Assembly: GCF_003259905.1 (NCBI RefSeq)
Contig: NZ_QLMG01000016.1
Coordinates: forward strand, 1 to 64,000
Length of the DNA: 64,000 bases
Direction: 5' to 3'
DNA from: Salipiger aestuarii
Lineage (GTDB): Bacteria; Pseudomonadota; Alphaproteobacteria; Rhodobacterales; Rhodobacteraceae
A program made the position numbers and the translations under genes. Shown piece by piece: positions 19,601 through 29,105 of this stretch (the stretch's first letter is position 1; each line of letters starts with the position of its first letter). The notes under the pieces are model-generated. The model did not search any database, was not told the DNA's origin, and saw nothing but the letters and a program-made list of their open reading frames with translations.

Positions 19601-19740
19601 GCCGTTTTGAGAGTGAAGCTGGGGTCTTCGAGGCGGCCCACTGTATTCAGCCCCCAATAGCCGCCGACGAAGCAGAAGATGATGACCAGCCAAGCCGCCA
19701 CAGGACGCTTGATGCTCGCGCGTGAGATACTGAATGCCAT
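16660..19740 (-). CDS. RND-family efflux pump inner-membrane transporter
   Basis: A 1026-residue proton-driven pump of the HAE1/AcrB-like family, full length. Twelve membrane segments are expected: one near residue 15, then clusters around 340-470 and 860-1010, with two large periplasmic loops between. Typical blocks are GRLEDPSFTLKTALVFVPYPGA, TYGPDEIPQVWDEMRRRI, and the intramembrane region LGALIIAMGMLVDNAIVITEG, whose Asp belongs to the proton relay. It follows its membrane fusion partner by 31 bases. No outer-membrane channel gene is adjacent. Exported compounds unknown. Confidence 0.93.
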   Translation of the reverse strand: MAFSISRASIKRPVAAWLVIIFCFVGGYWGLNTVGRLEDPSFTLKTALVFVPYPGATAVEVEEEVADVVENALQQMKQLDRVESKSMPGMAQITVEIEQTYGPDEIPQVWDEMRRRISDVKGDLPADARPPIINDDFGDVYGMFYAVTTEGLSPIEQRDLATTLRLGLVTVDGVAKVEVQGLAEEVINISIPSSRLTELGLPPNQVLGVLADENQVFTNGEITEGPARIGLSVPPGYVSPEGIEELRLGVAGEVGQVAVYDIARVTRDEAEQPSQVIRQNGTPAFTLGVSALTDRNVVEVGKGVSARLDRLKAKLPEGVEIVPIYEQHVVVDEAVSSFLVSLGQSVGIVVAALMLTMGWRAGLVVGLTLGLTVFSTLFFMSVFGIQMERISLGALIIAMGMLVDNAIVITEGMVIGMARGKTAEDAAAETETATSIPLLGATVIGIMAFSGIGLSPDATGEFLFSLFAVIAISLLMSWALAVSVTPYLGKLLLRAPKDTSDDPYKGAFYGVYRWFLWLALRSRVIVVLAILGITVWSVMAFGQVKQAFFPASNTPIFYVEVQMPQGTDVNVTDDEMKRLEQVLLAENNVTDVTTLVGRGASRFMLTYNPEQADPSYGQLIVRVADPEAISSIASRLNRDLPAEFPHALIRVEEIVFGPPSGADVAVRFSGPDPVILRKLADDAMRIYEDAGTITNPRTNWRQREILIEPIVDESRMRLAGATRGAIADTIQYGTSGLRVGQLREDDEVIPIHLRLSENERDGVDRLRDLSVWSDGAGSYVPMANLVSSFETQLVEALIHRRDRERTITVLGGARGDLTADEAFRSVRTDVEAISLPDGYSLEWGGEFESAQMAQESLGKQLPLGFLVMLTISILMFNKVRQPLILWLVVPMSVTGMVLGLLFTGLPFTFTALLGFLSLSGMLMKNAIVLVEEIDLQRAEGVADYKAIIDGSVSRLRPVVLAAGTTIFGMIPLLPDAFFASMAVTIMGGLAFASVLTLVAVPVLYALFFRIKPPKEDADPESADAAG

Positions 19741-19771
19741 GGGTGTGTATGGATCCTATTGAAATACGGGA

Positions 19772-20920
19772 TCAGAGGCCGGAAACCGTCACTGACTGAT
19801 TGTCTCTGAGCCGCCACCAGCCGCCGGAAACAACCAGCTCGTCGCCGTTCAGGCCTTGCAGGACGACAATCTCGTCATCGACCGGAAGCCCCAGTCGGAC
19901 CGTCCTGCGCGCGACCTGGCCAGAAGATTCCTGATAAACCCAGATGGACGGGTCGGTTCGGCTTGTCGTGTCCACCGCCGATACCGGAACGAGGACGGAT
20001 TGCGGGTGATTTTCGTCCGACGCGACGGCGATGCGCACATCCGCCGTCATACCGGGCAGGAGGCGCGGGTCGATATCGCCCGTGATTGCAAATTCCAGGT
20101 CATAGGTCTGCGCCGTCGGATCGGCATCGGTCGCGAACGAGCGCTGGACAAGCGGCGCGGTGTATCCCGGAACTGCGGGAAAACTCGCGACGATGTCGAA
20201 CGCGTCGGGCGCGGAACGTGCAACAGCCGCAAGCTCCTCGGGCAGAGAAATCATGATCCGCATCTCACTGACATCTTGCAGCCGCGCGACCGGCGCGGCA
20301 GAGGTGACGTTGACGTATTCCTCGGCGAAGGTCCGCGCCACGATCGCATCGAAGGGCGCTGTGATCTGGGTCTGGGACAGGCGTCGCTTGGCCTCGCGAA
20401 GCGCGACGTCGGCCTGTGCGAACTGGGCGCGCGCCGTATCGAGGCGCGCATCGGCGGCGACCCCTCGCTGGGCAAGGCTCGAGGCGCGCTCGAACTCGGA
20501 ATTCGCCAGGTCAAAGGAAGCCTGGGCCCGATCGACGGCAAGATTGAAATCGGCCTGATCGAGCTCTGCGATCACGTCGCCCTCGCGAATTCTGTCGCCC
20601 GGTTCGACGTCGAGGGAAAATATCTGTCCGGGTATCTGAAACGCAATATCCACTGTGCGGGCAGGTTCGACACGGCCGGCGACCCCACGGGATTGAGTGA
20701 TCACCCGGCTGAGCGCACGGGTCACTTCGACGGTGACCAGTTGATCGGGGTCGGGAGTTTCCACCGTGTCGGTCTGGCTCGCCGCGGCGTCTGTTTCCGT
20801 CTGGGCCAATACATCCGTGAGTGTCCCCGGAAGAAGCGACACAGCCAGGGCTGCCGCAGCCGCCAGCACGATCACCGAAGCGATCCGTTTCCAGCTTCGG
20901 TTCTTATTAATAGAGCTCAT
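19772..20920 (-). CDS. RND efflux periplasmic adaptor (membrane fusion protein)
   Basis: A 382-residue adaptor with an N-terminal membrane anchor (about residues 12-38). It then has a lipoyl-like hairpin domain beginning GRVEPARTVDIAFQIPGQIFSLDVEPGDRIREGDVIAELD, of which the part GQIFSLDVEPGDRIREG is characteristic. A coiled-coil helix (about 115-170) and beta-barrel follow. It would bridge the pump at 16660 to an outer-membrane channel. First gene of the two-gene operon. A TetR-like palindrome lies about 75-85 bases upstream. Confidence 0.92.
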   Translation of the reverse strand: MSSINKNRSWKRIASVIVLAAAAALAVSLLPGTLTDVLAQTETDAAASQTDTVETPDPDQLVTVEVTRALSRVITQSRGVAGRVEPARTVDIAFQIPGQIFSLDVEPGDRIREGDVIAELDQADFNLAVDRAQASFDLANSEFERASSLAQRGVAADARLDTARAQFAQADVALREAKRRLSQTQITAPFDAIVARTFAEEYVNVTSAAPVARLQDVSEMRIMISLPEELAAVARSAPDAFDIVASFPAVPGYTAPLVQRSFATDADPTAQTYDLEFAITGDIDPRLLPGMTADVRIAVASDENHPQSVLVPVSAVDTTSRTDPSIWVYQESSGQVARRTVRLGLPVDDEIVVLQGLNGDELVVSGGWWRLRDNQSVTVSGL

Positions 20921-20992
20921 AAATCATTGTCCTTAATCGTTCGATGACGCGTTTCCTGATCCCGCTGGCTGCCCTGGCTCATTCGCAACTTT

Positions 20993-21006
20993 ACCGTCCG
21001 GTCGGT
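20993..21006. promoter_or_regulatory. Probable repressor operator upstream of the RND pump
   Basis: ACCGTCCGGTCGGT is a near-perfect inverted repeat (6 of 7 pairs match), 73-86 bases before the adaptor start. TetR-type repressors of RND pumps commonly bind such GC-rich sites. No TetR gene is adjacent, so the regulator would be encoded elsewhere. I infer the role from position only. Confidence 0.45.
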
Positions 21007-21543
21007 TTTGATTTCGGTGTGAGTTAGTCTGCGGCAGCACCAAGGTCCAGTTTTGATCTTGCCTGCTCCGATCCAAGGCGCGACCGTGTTGTCAAACGCG
21101 GATGGATGCGGAAGGCCCGCCCCCTTGTGCCAGGCGTTCCCCGCCGAGTAGACCTGCGGAAACGCGGCAACCGATCCGCTCTTTTGCAATGCTCTGACGC
21201 ATCGGTCAGTCGGCGCTTTCGAAGCCGGATGTTAGAAAGACCGCCCTCCCCGCTCGGCGCGTCGGCGGCGCTACGTTGCATCATGCCACGCACCTGATGC
21301 CAAAACGTAAAGAAAACCAACGCGCCGTGTCACCGGGCGCACCGCCCTCAACGCTGGCACACCCGCGCATATGTCGGGTTTGCGCAGCCCGACAGTGTGG
21401 TGGCGCTCCGGGCATCGGTGTTCACTTTTTTGACAGCTGGTTACCTTACCATACCTGCTTTAACATACGCCGCACCCAAACTGTTCCACAGCATCCGAAC
21501 GGCAACCCCGAGGCTACCTGCAAGCCGAGAAGGACAGACAGAC
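21007..21543. other. Intergenic region of about 540 bases before the dioxygenase gene
   Basis: Small frames here resemble no family. A TTGACA box at 21430-21435 could be the -35 of the dioxygenase gene, with a poor -10 (TACCTG) 16 bases on. A single half-site ATGTTAGA of the TCTAACA/TGTTAGA operator occurs at 21229-21236 without a partner half. Confidence 0.4.
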
Positions 21544-22356
21544 ATGACGCGCATGCCAACTCTTTTCATTCCTCACGGGGGTGGCCCCTGTTTTTTCATG
21601 GACTGGTCGCCGCCTGACGAATGGGACCGGCATCGCCAGTACCTGCGCGACCTGCCCGCGACATTGCCCGCGCGCCCGAAGGCGCTGTTGGTGATTTCCG
21701 GCCACTGGGAAGAACCCGCATTCACCGTGCAGAGCAACGCCGCCCCACCGCTGCTGTTCGATTATGGCGGGTTTCCGCCCCACACCTATGAATTGACCTG
21801 GCCCGCGCCCGGCGATCCGGCGCTGTCGGAGCGCGTTCATGACCTGATCCGCGCCGCCGGGCTTCCGGTCGCGAAAGATGTCACGCGCGGCTTTGACCAC
21901 GGCATCTTCGTACCGCTCAAGGTTGCCTTTCCCGATGCCGACATTCCCTGCGTCCAGCTGTCGCTTGCCAGTGATCTGGACCCGGAACGCCATATCGCGC
22001 TGGGGCAGGCTCTTGCGCCCCTGCGTGATGAAGGCGTGCTGATCCTCGGCAGCGGCAACACCTATCACAACATGGGGGTGCTTATGCAGAGCCTGCGCGC
22101 CGGCCCGCGGGGCGAGGTGGCCGGCACCGAATTCGATACCTGGCTGACCGACGCGATCACCAACCCCGATCCCGACGAACGCAACCGCAGGCTGGCGCGC
22201 TGGTCGCAGGCACCGGGCGCACGCAATGCCCATCCGCGCGCCGAGCACCTGATCCCGCTGCATGTCGTGGCGGGTGCGGCGGGGGCCGACATCGGTCGCA
22301 AGACCCTGGAGGATCAGGTGCTCGGCGCGCTCGAAAGCGCCTTTCGGTTCGGATGA
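21544..22356 (+). CDS. DODA-type extradiol ring-cleavage dioxygenase (LigB family)
   Basis: A 270-residue class III dioxygenase similar to YgiD/4,5-DOPA dioxygenases. These use a non-haem metal bound by His residues. Visible ligands and active-site motifs: FIPHGGGPCFFMDW near the N-terminus, VISGHWEEPAF (about residue 58), and FDHGIFVPLKVAFPDADIPCVQLSL (His of FDHGIF). The start ATG at 21544 follows AGAAGGACAG; the open frame extends 49 codons further upstream without family character. A frameshifted NmrA-like gene follows immediately. Confidence 0.88.
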   Translation: MTRMPTLFIPHGGGPCFFMDWSPPDEWDRHRQYLRDLPATLPARPKALLVISGHWEEPAFTVQSNAAPPLLFDYGGFPPHTYELTWPAPGDPALSERVHDLIRAAGLPVAKDVTRGFDHGIFVPLKVAFPDADIPCVQLSLASDLDPERHIALGQALAPLRDEGVLILGSGNTYHNMGVLMQSLRAGPRGEVAGTEFDTWLTDAITNPDPDERNRRLARWSQAPGARNAHPRAEHLIPLHVVAGAAGADIGRKTLEDQVLGALESAFRFG

Positions 22357-22384
22357 CAAGCAGCTCCGCAAAAGAGCACGGAAC

Positions 22385-22882
22385 ATGCCCGACGCGATCA
22401 ACGGTCCCTTCATCCAGGCCGGCGCATCCGGTCAGCTCGGCAGTCGGGTCATCGACGAACTTCTGGCGCGCGCGGCCGAACCCATCGCCGCGATCACCCC
22501 GCACAGCGGACGAGCTTGCCGCGCTGCGGGAAAGGGGGATCGACACAGGGCCGGTGGTTTCCATGACCCGGCCACATCCGGCACGGCCTTTGACGGCCAC
22601 GCGCGGCGGCGGCGGCTTGCCGCAGCGCGCGATCCCGCGACGGGCAAACGGCGCGCGGCGCGTGGCAACGCCATGTCCGCCGCCACGAAGGTCGGTGTGC
22701 CGCACATCCTCTATCCCTCTCTGACCAACCCGGACGAGAACAATCCGATCGGAATTGCGGCAGACCACCGCGGGACGATGATGTCGCCAGAGGATACCGT
22801 GCCGCAGATCGTCGAACTGGGCCGGGCAGATGGCGGCGACGGCATACCGTCGCGCATTGCCGACTTTTCAGAAGCCTGTTAA
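22385..22882 (+). pseudogene. NmrA-like NAD(P)-binding reductase, frameshifted
   Basis: The frame from the ATG at 22385 gives QAGASGQLGSRVIDELLARA, the start of an NmrA/quinone-oxidoreductase-2-like Rossmann protein. A neighbouring frame then carries TADELAALRERGIDTGPVV, and the original frame later resumes with KVGVPHILYPSLTNPDENNP and IAADHRGT, all expected parts of this family in order. So at least two compensating frameshifts and internal loss have occurred, and the remnant ends after about 165 codons where intact relatives have 280 or more. An intact relative lies at 59569. Confidence 0.7.
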
Positions 22883-23139
22883 AAACGCAACATAATCACA
22901 GATGGGGATGAACCATCCAGCTTGCTCAGGTGGCACGTGATCGTTCGTTAATGCATCAGGCGACGTCCACGATGCGCGCAGGCGCGGTCAGAATGCCGAG
23001 TCCGGAGGGGCAAGGCGAGCCCGACCACCCGGCCGGGGCCCATTGACGCGTTTACGAAGGCGCGATCAAAGAGTTTAGTGGTGACATCTTCGACCGATGA
23101 CTTAACGCAATCCGGCCCGCAACAGCAATCGAGCACAGC
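22883..23139. other. Leader region of the ABC exporter operon
   Basis: About 257 bases with no convincing gene. No clear sigma-70 promoter or operator palindrome was found. The only ribosome-site-like sequence before the ATG at 23140 is a weak GAG. Confidence 0.4.
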
Positions 23140-24207
23140 ATGAAAAACACCAGATACCTTCTCTTCACAGCGATTGCCGTGGCCGCGGCGATATTGGGTT
23201 TCCTGGTCTGGCAGGGCAACGGCAATGGCGCTGTCCCCGAAGGTTTCGCGCGCGGCAACGGGCGCGTCGAAGCCGTCGAGATCGATGTGGCCTCGAAGCT
23301 TCCCGGACGGATTGAAACGATTCTGGTGCGAGAGGGCGAGCTTGTCGAGGCGGGGCAACCGCTGGCCGCGCTTGACACCCGTCAACTGAAAGCCAACCGC
23401 CATCAGGCAGAGGCGGAACAGCGCCGCGCCGAGATCGCGGTTGAAAACGCCCGGCTGATGATCCAGCAACGTCAGGCCGAAGTGCGCGCAGCCGAGGCGG
23501 TTCTGGCGCAGCAGCAATCGGCCCTTGATGCCGCGCAGCGCCAGTTCGCCCGCTCCGAGGCGCTGGCGGGAAGCAGCATCGCGTCCGAGCGGCAACTTGA
23601 TATTGACCGGTCGAACGCGCTTGGTGCCGAGGCCGCGGTCGCCTCCGCCGAAGCGAGGATTGCGGCGGCGCGGATCGGGGTATCCGCAGCCGAAGCGGCA
23701 GTGGTCGGGGCCGAAGCGGCGGTGGCGGCGGCAATGGCGACGATCGAATCGATAGACGTCCAGATCGAGGACAGCACGCTGAAAGCGCCCCGGCCAGGAC
23801 GGGCGCAGTACATCGTTGCACAGGCGGGCGAAGTCATAGGCGCCGGCGGGCGCGTGATCAACATGATCGATCTGAACGACGTTTACATGACGTTCTTCCT
23901 GCAGACCGCCGCGGCGGGGCGCGCCGGGCTGGGGACCGAGGTCCGCCTGATCCTGGACGCGGCACCGGATATCGTTGTCCCCGCCGAGGTCTCGTTCGTG
24001 TCGGACGTGGCACAGTTCACTCCGAAAACCGTCGAGACCGAAATCGAGCGCGAAAAGCTGATGTTCCGGGTCCGCGCCCGAATCGCGCCCGATCTGCTGG
24101 AAAAATACCTGGATTACATCAAGACCGGTCTGCCCGGCGTCGCCTGGGTTCGGCTGGACCCCGCGCTGCCCTGGCCCGAGGCCGCCGATGGCAGGGTGCT
24201 GGAATGA
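23140..24207 (+). CDS. HlyD-family membrane fusion protein (YhiI-like)
   Basis: A 355-residue periplasmic adaptor with an N-terminal membrane anchor (residues 6-24). The lipoyl half-motif [19 protein letters not shown] begins the conserved part, followed by a long Ala/Glu/Gln-rich coiled coil (about 85-205), the second lipoyl half and a beta-barrel. Its stop overlaps the ATG of the next gene by four bases (ATGA). Gene order adaptor, double-ATPase fusion, permease matches the E. coli yhiI-rbbA-yhhJ arrangement. Confidence 0.9.
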   Translation: MKNTRYLLFTAIAVAAAILGFLVWQGNGNGAVPEGFARGNGRVEAVEIDVASKLPGRIETILVREGELVEAGQPLAALDTRQLKANRHQAEAEQRRAEIAVENARLMIQQRQAEVRAAEAVLAQQQSALDAAQRQFARSEALAGSSIASERQLDIDRSNALGAEAAVASAEARIAAARIGVSAAEAAVVGAEAAVAAAMATIESIDVQIEDSTLKAPRPGRAQYIVAQAGEVIGAGGRVINMIDLNDVYMTFFLQTAAAGRAGLGTEVRLILDAAPDIVVPAEVSFVSDVAQFTPKTVETEIEREKLMFRVRARIAPDLLEKYLDYIKTGLPGVAWVRLDPALPWPEAADGRVLE

Positions 24208-26945
24208 CCGCCTCCGGGCGGGTGGTGCGGGCAGAGGGGCTTTCGCTTCTCTACGGCAAGGTCCGGGCGCTCGACGATGTGTCGATCGACCTGCCGGCGG
24301 GCTGTATCGTCGGCCTGATCGGGCCTGACGGTGTTGGCAAATCCAGCCTTCTGGCGCTGATCGCCGGGGCCAGGCGTATCCAGCAAGGCCAGCTTGATGT
24401 TCTGGAGGGCGACATGCGGCGCGCCGGCCACCGTGCCCGGATCTGCCCGCGGATCGCCTATATGCCGCAAGGACTTGGCCGCAATCTCTATCCCACGCTC
24501 TCGGTGCGGGAGAATGTCGAGTTCTTCGGCCGGCTTTTCGGCGAGAGCCGCGAGGAGCGCGAGAGGCGGATCGCCGATCTGCTGGAGGCAACCGATCTTG
24601 CACCCTTTGCCGAGCGCCCGGCGGCCAATCTTTCGGGCGGCATGAAACAGAAGCTGGGCCTGTGCTGCGCGCTGATCCACGACCCCGATCTGCTGATCCT
24701 GGACGAGCCGACAACCGGAGTCGACCCGCTGTCGCGGCGTGAATTCTGGGCTTTGATCGCGCGTATCCGCGCTGCACGTCCGGGCATGAGCCTGATCGTC
24801 GCCAGTGCGTATCTGGAGGAAGCCTCGGAATTCGACCACCTGGTCGCGATGGACGACGGCAGGGTGCTTGCCGCCGGCAGCCCCTCAGAGATTCTGAACC
24901 GCACCGGAACCGCCAGCCTTGACGAGGCTTTCATAGAACTTCTTCCCGAAGAAAGGCGCGCGGGACACCACGATCTGATCGTGCCGCCGCGTGACCCCGC
25001 AGGTCGCGGCGACTGCGTCGTCGAGGCTGAAAACCTGACGGTCCGGTTCGGAGACTTTGCAGCGGTCAAGGGTGTGAGCTTTCGCATCGGGAAAGGTGAG
25101 ATATTCGGCTTTCTCGGGTCGAACGGTTGCGGCAAGACGACGACGATGAAGGCGCTGACCGGGCTTGTGGAACCCGCCGAAGGAACCACCCGGATCGACG
25201 GCAAAACGGTCGACGCGCGCGACATGGCCACGCGCAAGCGCATCGGTTACATGACGCAGTCCTTCTCGCTTTATTCCGAGCTGACGGTGCGTCAGAATCT
25301 TGATCTGCATGCGCGGCTTTTCGACATGGCGCCCGCCGGGATTGCGCCCCGTATCGCCGAGCTTGCGGAGCGGTTTGATCTTGAGGCGGTTCTTGACAGT
25401 CTGCCGCTGCAACTGCCGCTTGGGATCCGTCAGCGGCTGTCGCTGGCCGTGGCGCTGATTCACCGGCCCGAGGTGCTGATCCTGGACGAGCCGACCTCGG
25501 GCGTGGATCCGGTGGCGCGCGACATCTTCTGGCAGGCGCTGGTGGACCTGTCCCGAAAAGACGGTGTGACGATCTTCATCTCTACCCACTACATGTCCGA
25601 AGCCATGCGCTGCGACAGGATTTCCCTGATGCACGAGGGCCGCGTGCTTGTCAGCGACACGCCCGAAGCCATCCGCGAAGGCGCCGGCGCGGCGACGCTG
25701 GACGATGCCTTCATCCATCACCTGGAACGGGCACAAGGCGAAAACGGCACGCCCGCCGCGGCGCATCGGGTGGATCTCGTGGCGGAGGCTTCGTCGGCGC
25801 CACGTCGGCGCCACGGACGGGTCAGCCTTGCCCGGCTCCTGAGCTTTTCCTGGCGCGAGTCGTTGGAGCTGCGCCGAGATCCGATCCGCCTGACGCTTGC
25901 AAGCGTCGGCAGCGTGATCCTTATGATTGTGCTGGGATACGGCATTTCGATGGATGTCGAGGATCTCAAGTTCGCAGTGCTTGACTACGATCAAACCATC
26001 GCCAGCCAGTCCTATGTCAACGACCTGGCCGGATCGCGCTACTTCGACGAACAGCCACCGCTCATCGACCATGCCGACATCGACCAGCGGATGCGCGCCG
26101 GCGAAATCAGCCTGGCGCTGGAAATCCCGCCGGGGTTTGCGGCAGATGTCGAACGCGGCCGCCCCGTGGAAATCGGGGCCTGGTTCGATGGTGCCATGCC
26201 GATGCGTGCGGACACGGTGCGCGGCTATGTCCAGGGGATGCACGTTCACTGGCTGACCGACCAGCTGCGCCAGGTCTATGGCGAAGACGCTGTCACCGGC
26301 AGTTACAGTCTGGAAATGCGCTATCGCTATAACCCCGATGTCGAAAGCCTGGCGGCCATGGTGCCGGCGGTGATCCCGCTCTTGCTGATGCTGATCCCGG
26401 CGATGCTCGCCGTCCTGTCCGTCGCGCGCGAGAAAGAGACAGGCTCGATCGTGAACCTCTATGTCACCCCGGCGCTGCGACTGGAATTCCTGCTGGGCAA
26501 GCAGGTGCCCTACATCGTGCTGGGCTTTCTCAACTTCCTGTTGCTGCTGGCGCTTGCGGTGTTTGTCTTCGGGGTGCCGGTCAAGGGCAGCCTTCTGGCG
26601 CTTTCGGCGGGGGCGCTGGTCTATGTCATCCTGGCCACCGGGCTGGGCCTGCTGATCTCGGCCTTCACCCGCAGCCAGGTCGCGGCGTTGTTCTTTACCG
26701 CTCTGGCCACCCTGATCCCGGCCACGCAGTATGGGGGCATCATCGACCCGGTCTCGTCACTGGAAGGCATGGGGCGCGGGATCGGCGAGGTTTTCCCGAC
26801 CAGCCATTTCGTCACCATCTCGCGCGGGGTGTTTGCCAAGGCGCTGGACTTCGGCGATCTGGCCGCGTCCTTCGTACCGATGCTTCTGCTGGTCCCGGTG
26901 CTTGTGGCGCTCGGGACGATCTTCGTGCGCAAGCAGGAGGCCTGA
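24204..26945 (+). CDS. RbbA-like double ATPase fused to an ABC-2 permease
   Basis: A 913-residue fusion. The first ATPase has Walker [10 protein letters not shown] (about residues 40-48), signature [13 protein letters not shown] and Walker [14 protein letters not shown]. The second has [14 protein letters not shown] and [13 protein letters not shown] but a degenerate signature [15 protein letters not shown], as in RbbA proteins. From about 550 an ABC-2 permease follows, with one membrane segment, a periplasmic domain, and five or six C-terminal segments. Size and layout match E. coli RbbA (911 residues). The family has been described both as ribosome-associated and as an exporter; here the adaptor and permease neighbours favour export. 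Confidence 0.9.
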   Translation: MTASGRVVRAEGLSLLYGKVRALDDVSIDLPAGCIVGLIGPDGVGKSSLLALIAGARRIQQGQLDVLEGDMRRAGHRARICPRIAYMPQGLGRNLYPTLSVRENVEFFGRLFGESREERERRIADLLEATDLAPFAERPAANLSGGMKQKLGLCCALIHDPDLLILDEPTTGVDPLSRREFWALIARIRAARPGMSLIVASAYLEEASEFDHLVAMDDGRVLAAGSPSEILNRTGTASLDEAFIELLPEERRAGHHDLIVPPRDPAGRGDCVVEAENLTVRFGDFAAVKGVSFRIGKGEIFGFLGSNGCGKTTTMKALTGLVEPAEGTTRIDGKTVDARDMATRKRIGYMTQSFSLYSELTVRQNLDLHARLFDMAPAGIAPRIAELAERFDLEAVLDSLPLQLPLGIRQRLSLAVALIHRPEVLILDEPTSGVDPVARDIFWQALVDLSRKDGVTIFISTHYMSEAMRCDRISLMHEGRVLVSDTPEAIREGAGAATLDDAFIHHLERAQGENGTPAAAHRVDLVAEASSAPRRRHGRVSLARLLSFSWRESLELRRDPIRLTLASVGSVILMIVLGYGISMDVEDLKFAVLDYDQTIASQSYVNDLAGSRYFDEQPPLIDHADIDQRMRAGEISLALEIPPGFAADVERGRPVEIGAWFDGAMPMRADTVRGYVQGMHVHWLTDQLRQVYGEDAVTGSYSLEMRYRYNPDVESLAAMVPAVIPLLLMLIPAMLAVLSVAREKETGSIVNLYVTPALRLEFLLGKQVPYIVLGFLNFLLLLALAVFVFGVPVKGSLLALSAGALVYVILATGLGLLISAFTRSQVAALFFTALATLIPATQYGGIIDPVSSLEGMGRGIGEVFPTSHFVTISRGVFAKALDFGDLAASFVPMLLLVPVLVALGTIFVRKQEA

Positions 26946-26948
26946 GCG

Positions 26949-28052
26949 ATGCGACCCAGACATGTGCTGTACCTCGCGGTCAAGGAGCTACGCGGGCTGG
27001 TGCGCGACCCGCTGCTCCTGGCGCTGGTGTTCTACGCCTTTACGCTGGACATCTATTCCCACGCCACCGCCATGCCCGAGACGCTGAACCGCGCCACGAT
27101 CGGCATCGTGGACGAGGATGCCTCGCCCCTGTCCCGGCGGATCGCGGATGCGTTCCTGTCGCCCTATTTCGTGACACCCGACCAGATCGACATGGCCGAG
27201 ATGGATGCGCGCATGGATGCTGGCATCGATACGTTTTCGCTGGTCATCCCTCCGGATTTCCAGAGCGACCTTGTGGCGGGCGCCCGGCCCGAATTGCAGC
27301 TTAACGTCGATGCGACACGGGTCAGCCAGGCCTTCACCGGCGCGGGCTATGTCCAGGCGATCGTCGATCAGGAAGTCACCGGCTGGACCGGGCGACAAGC
27401 CGCGGTGCCGGTCGATCTTGCGCTGCGCGCCCGCTTCAACCCGGCGCTGGATCCTGGGTGGTTCGGTGCGCTGACGGCGGTGATCAGTGCCGTGACCATG
27501 CTGTCGATCATCCTGTCGGGGGCGGCGCTGATCCGGGAGCGTGAGCATGGTACCGTCGAGCACCTGCTTGTCATGCCGGTCAGCGCGGCCGAGATCATGA
27601 CCAGCAAGGTGCTCAGCATGGGGGGCGTGGTGCTGGTGGCGGCGGGGCTGTCGCTGACCTTCATGGTGCAGGGTGTTCTTGGGGTGCCGGTGGCAGGCTC
27701 GTTGACGCTGTTCCTGGTGGGCGTGGCGCTGCACCTGTTCGCCACCACATCGCTGGGGATATTGCTGGCAACGATCTCGGGTTCGATGCCGCAATTCGCC
27801 ATGCTGCTGCTTCTGGTGCTGCTGCCGCTGGAAATCCTGTCGGGCGGGATGACGCCGCGGGAATCGATGCCCGAGGCGGTGCAATACATCATGCTGGCGG
27901 CGCCCAACACCCATTTCATCGCGCTTGCACAGGCGGTGTTGTTTCGGGGCGCGGGACTTGCGGTGGTCTGGCCGCAACTGCTGGCGCTGGCGGTGATCGG
28001 ATCGGTGATGTTCGCGTTCGCCTTGCGACGGTTCCGCGGCTTCCTGCGGTAA
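26949..28052 (+). CDS. ABC-2 type permease (YhhJ-like)
   Basis: A 367-residue membrane protein with a first hydrophobic segment near residue 20, a large periplasmic domain (about 40-170), and five or six C-terminal membrane segments from GALTAVISAVTMLSIILSGAAL onward. The EHGTVEHLLVMPVSAAEIM stretch is the conserved ABC-2 coupling region. It starts three bases after the RbbA-like stop, so the three genes form one operon. Exported substrate unknown. Confidence 0.9.
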   Translation: MRPRHVLYLAVKELRGLVRDPLLLALVFYAFTLDIYSHATAMPETLNRATIGIVDEDASPLSRRIADAFLSPYFVTPDQIDMAEMDARMDAGIDTFSLVIPPDFQSDLVAGARPELQLNVDATRVSQAFTGAGYVQAIVDQEVTGWTGRQAAVPVDLALRARFNPALDPGWFGALTAVISAVTMLSIILSGAALIREREHGTVEHLLVMPVSAAEIMTSKVLSMGGVVLVAAGLSLTFMVQGVLGVPVAGSLTLFLVGVALHLFATTSLGILLATISGSMPQFAMLLLLVLLPLEILSGGMTPRESMPEAVQYIMLAAPNTHFIALAQAVLFRGAGLAVVWPQLLALAVIGSVMFAFALRRFRGFLR

Positions 28053-28083
28053 CGCGGCGCTTCCTGCGCGCGTGGACACCTTT

Positions 28084-28542
28084 TCAACCGTCGCGGAAAA
28101 AGTCTGAATCCTCGACAACCTTTTGTGCCAGCAGCAGGCTGCATCCCAGCGCGTCGGCCAACCCGGCCGCGACCGACCGGCTCATCCAGCGCGTCCAGAG
28201 ACCTTGGCGATGATGCCCGACCACGACCAGATCGGCCCCGGTTTCGGTCGCGACGCTTGCGATTTTCGCCACCGGATCGCCGAACTCCATGCGGACCTCG
28301 GGTGCCAGCCCCATCGCCGAAAGCCTTTGATGGCCTTCGTCAAGGATCCCCCCGAAATCGGCTTGCTGGATGGCGAGCGCGCCGACATCCGCGCCTTGTG
28401 CCAGCGCGTTGCCAGCGCCCGTTTCGACCACCGCCAGCAGGATCACCCGCGCCCCCGTGATCTGCGCCAGCCGCGCGCCTTCGCGCAGCGCCAGCCGCCC
28501 CTCGCGCGAGCCGTCGTAACACAGCAGGATTTTGGTATACAT
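28084..28542 (-). CDS. Universal stress protein (UspA family)
   Basis: A 152-residue UspA-fold protein starting MYTKILLCYDGSREG. The C-terminal nucleotide-binding motif is visible as VVGHHRQGLWTRWMSRSVA, matching the GX2GX9G(S/T) pattern except that the first Gly is followed by HH. The frame extends far upstream, but the ATG at 28542, following GGAGA, fits family length exactly. It is divergent from the marR gene. Confidence 0.88.
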   Translation of the reverse strand: MYTKILLCYDGSREGRLALREGARLAQITGARVILLAVVETGAGNALAQGADVGALAIQQADFGGILDEGHQRLSAMGLAPEVRMEFGDPVAKIASVATETGADLVVVGHHRQGLWTRWMSRSVAAGLADALGCSLLLAQKVVEDSDFFRDG

Positions 28543-28573
28543 CGACGTATGTCTCCGGTGCGGGAATGACCCT

Positions 28574-28588
28574 TGCAAGATAATTGCA
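28574..28588. promoter_or_regulatory. Likely MarR operator between usp and marR
   Basis: TGCAA-GATAA-TTGCA, a perfect 5-bp inverted repeat with a 5-base centre, lies in the AT-rich gap between the divergent usp and marR genes, just before ATTAATTA. MarR-family repressors usually bind their own promoters at sites of this kind. Inferred from position and symmetry. Confidence 0.5.
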
Positions 28589-28640
28589 TCCATATTAATT
28601 AGCTCTACAACTATTGGCAAGGCGTTGAAAGCAAAGAGCG

Positions 28641-29105
28641 ATGAAGACAGATCCCGACGACATAGAGATCCAGGAGCCTTTCGCGCGGTCCATGGCAACG
28701 GCGTCACGCATGTGGCGGCGGCATCTTGACCTTCGGTTTCGCGATCTCGACCTGTCGCAGGCAAGGTGGAACGTGCTGTTCGAGCTTTCGCGGAATGAAG
28801 AGGTGACGCAGATCGAACTGGCGCACCGCCTGGGGATCGAGGCCGCGACGCTCGTCCGGCTGCTGGACGGGCTTGAAGGCGCGGGTCTGATCGAACGCCG
28901 CCCTTCCGCCACGGACAGGCGGGCCAAGACGCTTCACCTGACAGAGGTTGCGAGCCCTCTCATTGTCAGGATGAAAAAGATTTCAGCGACCAGCCGGGCA
29001 GAAATCCTCGAAGGCATTTCCCTGGAGGATCTGCGCATTGCAACGAAAGTTCTAAGCGGCATCGCGGCCAGACTGGAGGTTTTGAACAATGGTCAAAATG
29101 GATGA
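28641..29105 (+). CDS. MarR-family transcriptional regulator
   Basis: A 154-residue winged-helix regulator. The recognition region is VTQIELAHRLGIEAATLVRLLDGLE and the wing GLIERRPSATDRRAKTLHLTE, with the DRRAK motif typical of MarR. Its 3' end overlaps the downstream adaptor gene by 17 bases, so it is co-transcribed with the EmrAB-like pump and very likely controls it, as MprA controls emrAB. Ligand unknown. Confidence 0.92.
   Translation: MKTDPDDIEIQEPFARSMATASRMWRRHLDLRFRDLDLSQARWNVLFELSRNEEVTQIELAHRLGIEAATLVRLLDGLEGAGLIERRPSATDRRAKTLHLTEVASPLIVRMKKISATSRAEILEGISLEDLRIATKVLSGIAARLEVLNNGQNG

Noticed and set aside
21229-21236. ATGTTAGA before the dioxygenase gene as a further TetR operator
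   Set aside because: Only one half-site is present and it is not placed over a promoter.
22948-24777. A 609-codon open frame on the minus strand, opposite the HlyD and RbbA-like genes
   Set aside because: It is a high-GC antisense shadow. Its translation is Arg/Pro/Gly-rich without family motifs, while the plus strand encodes clear proteins.
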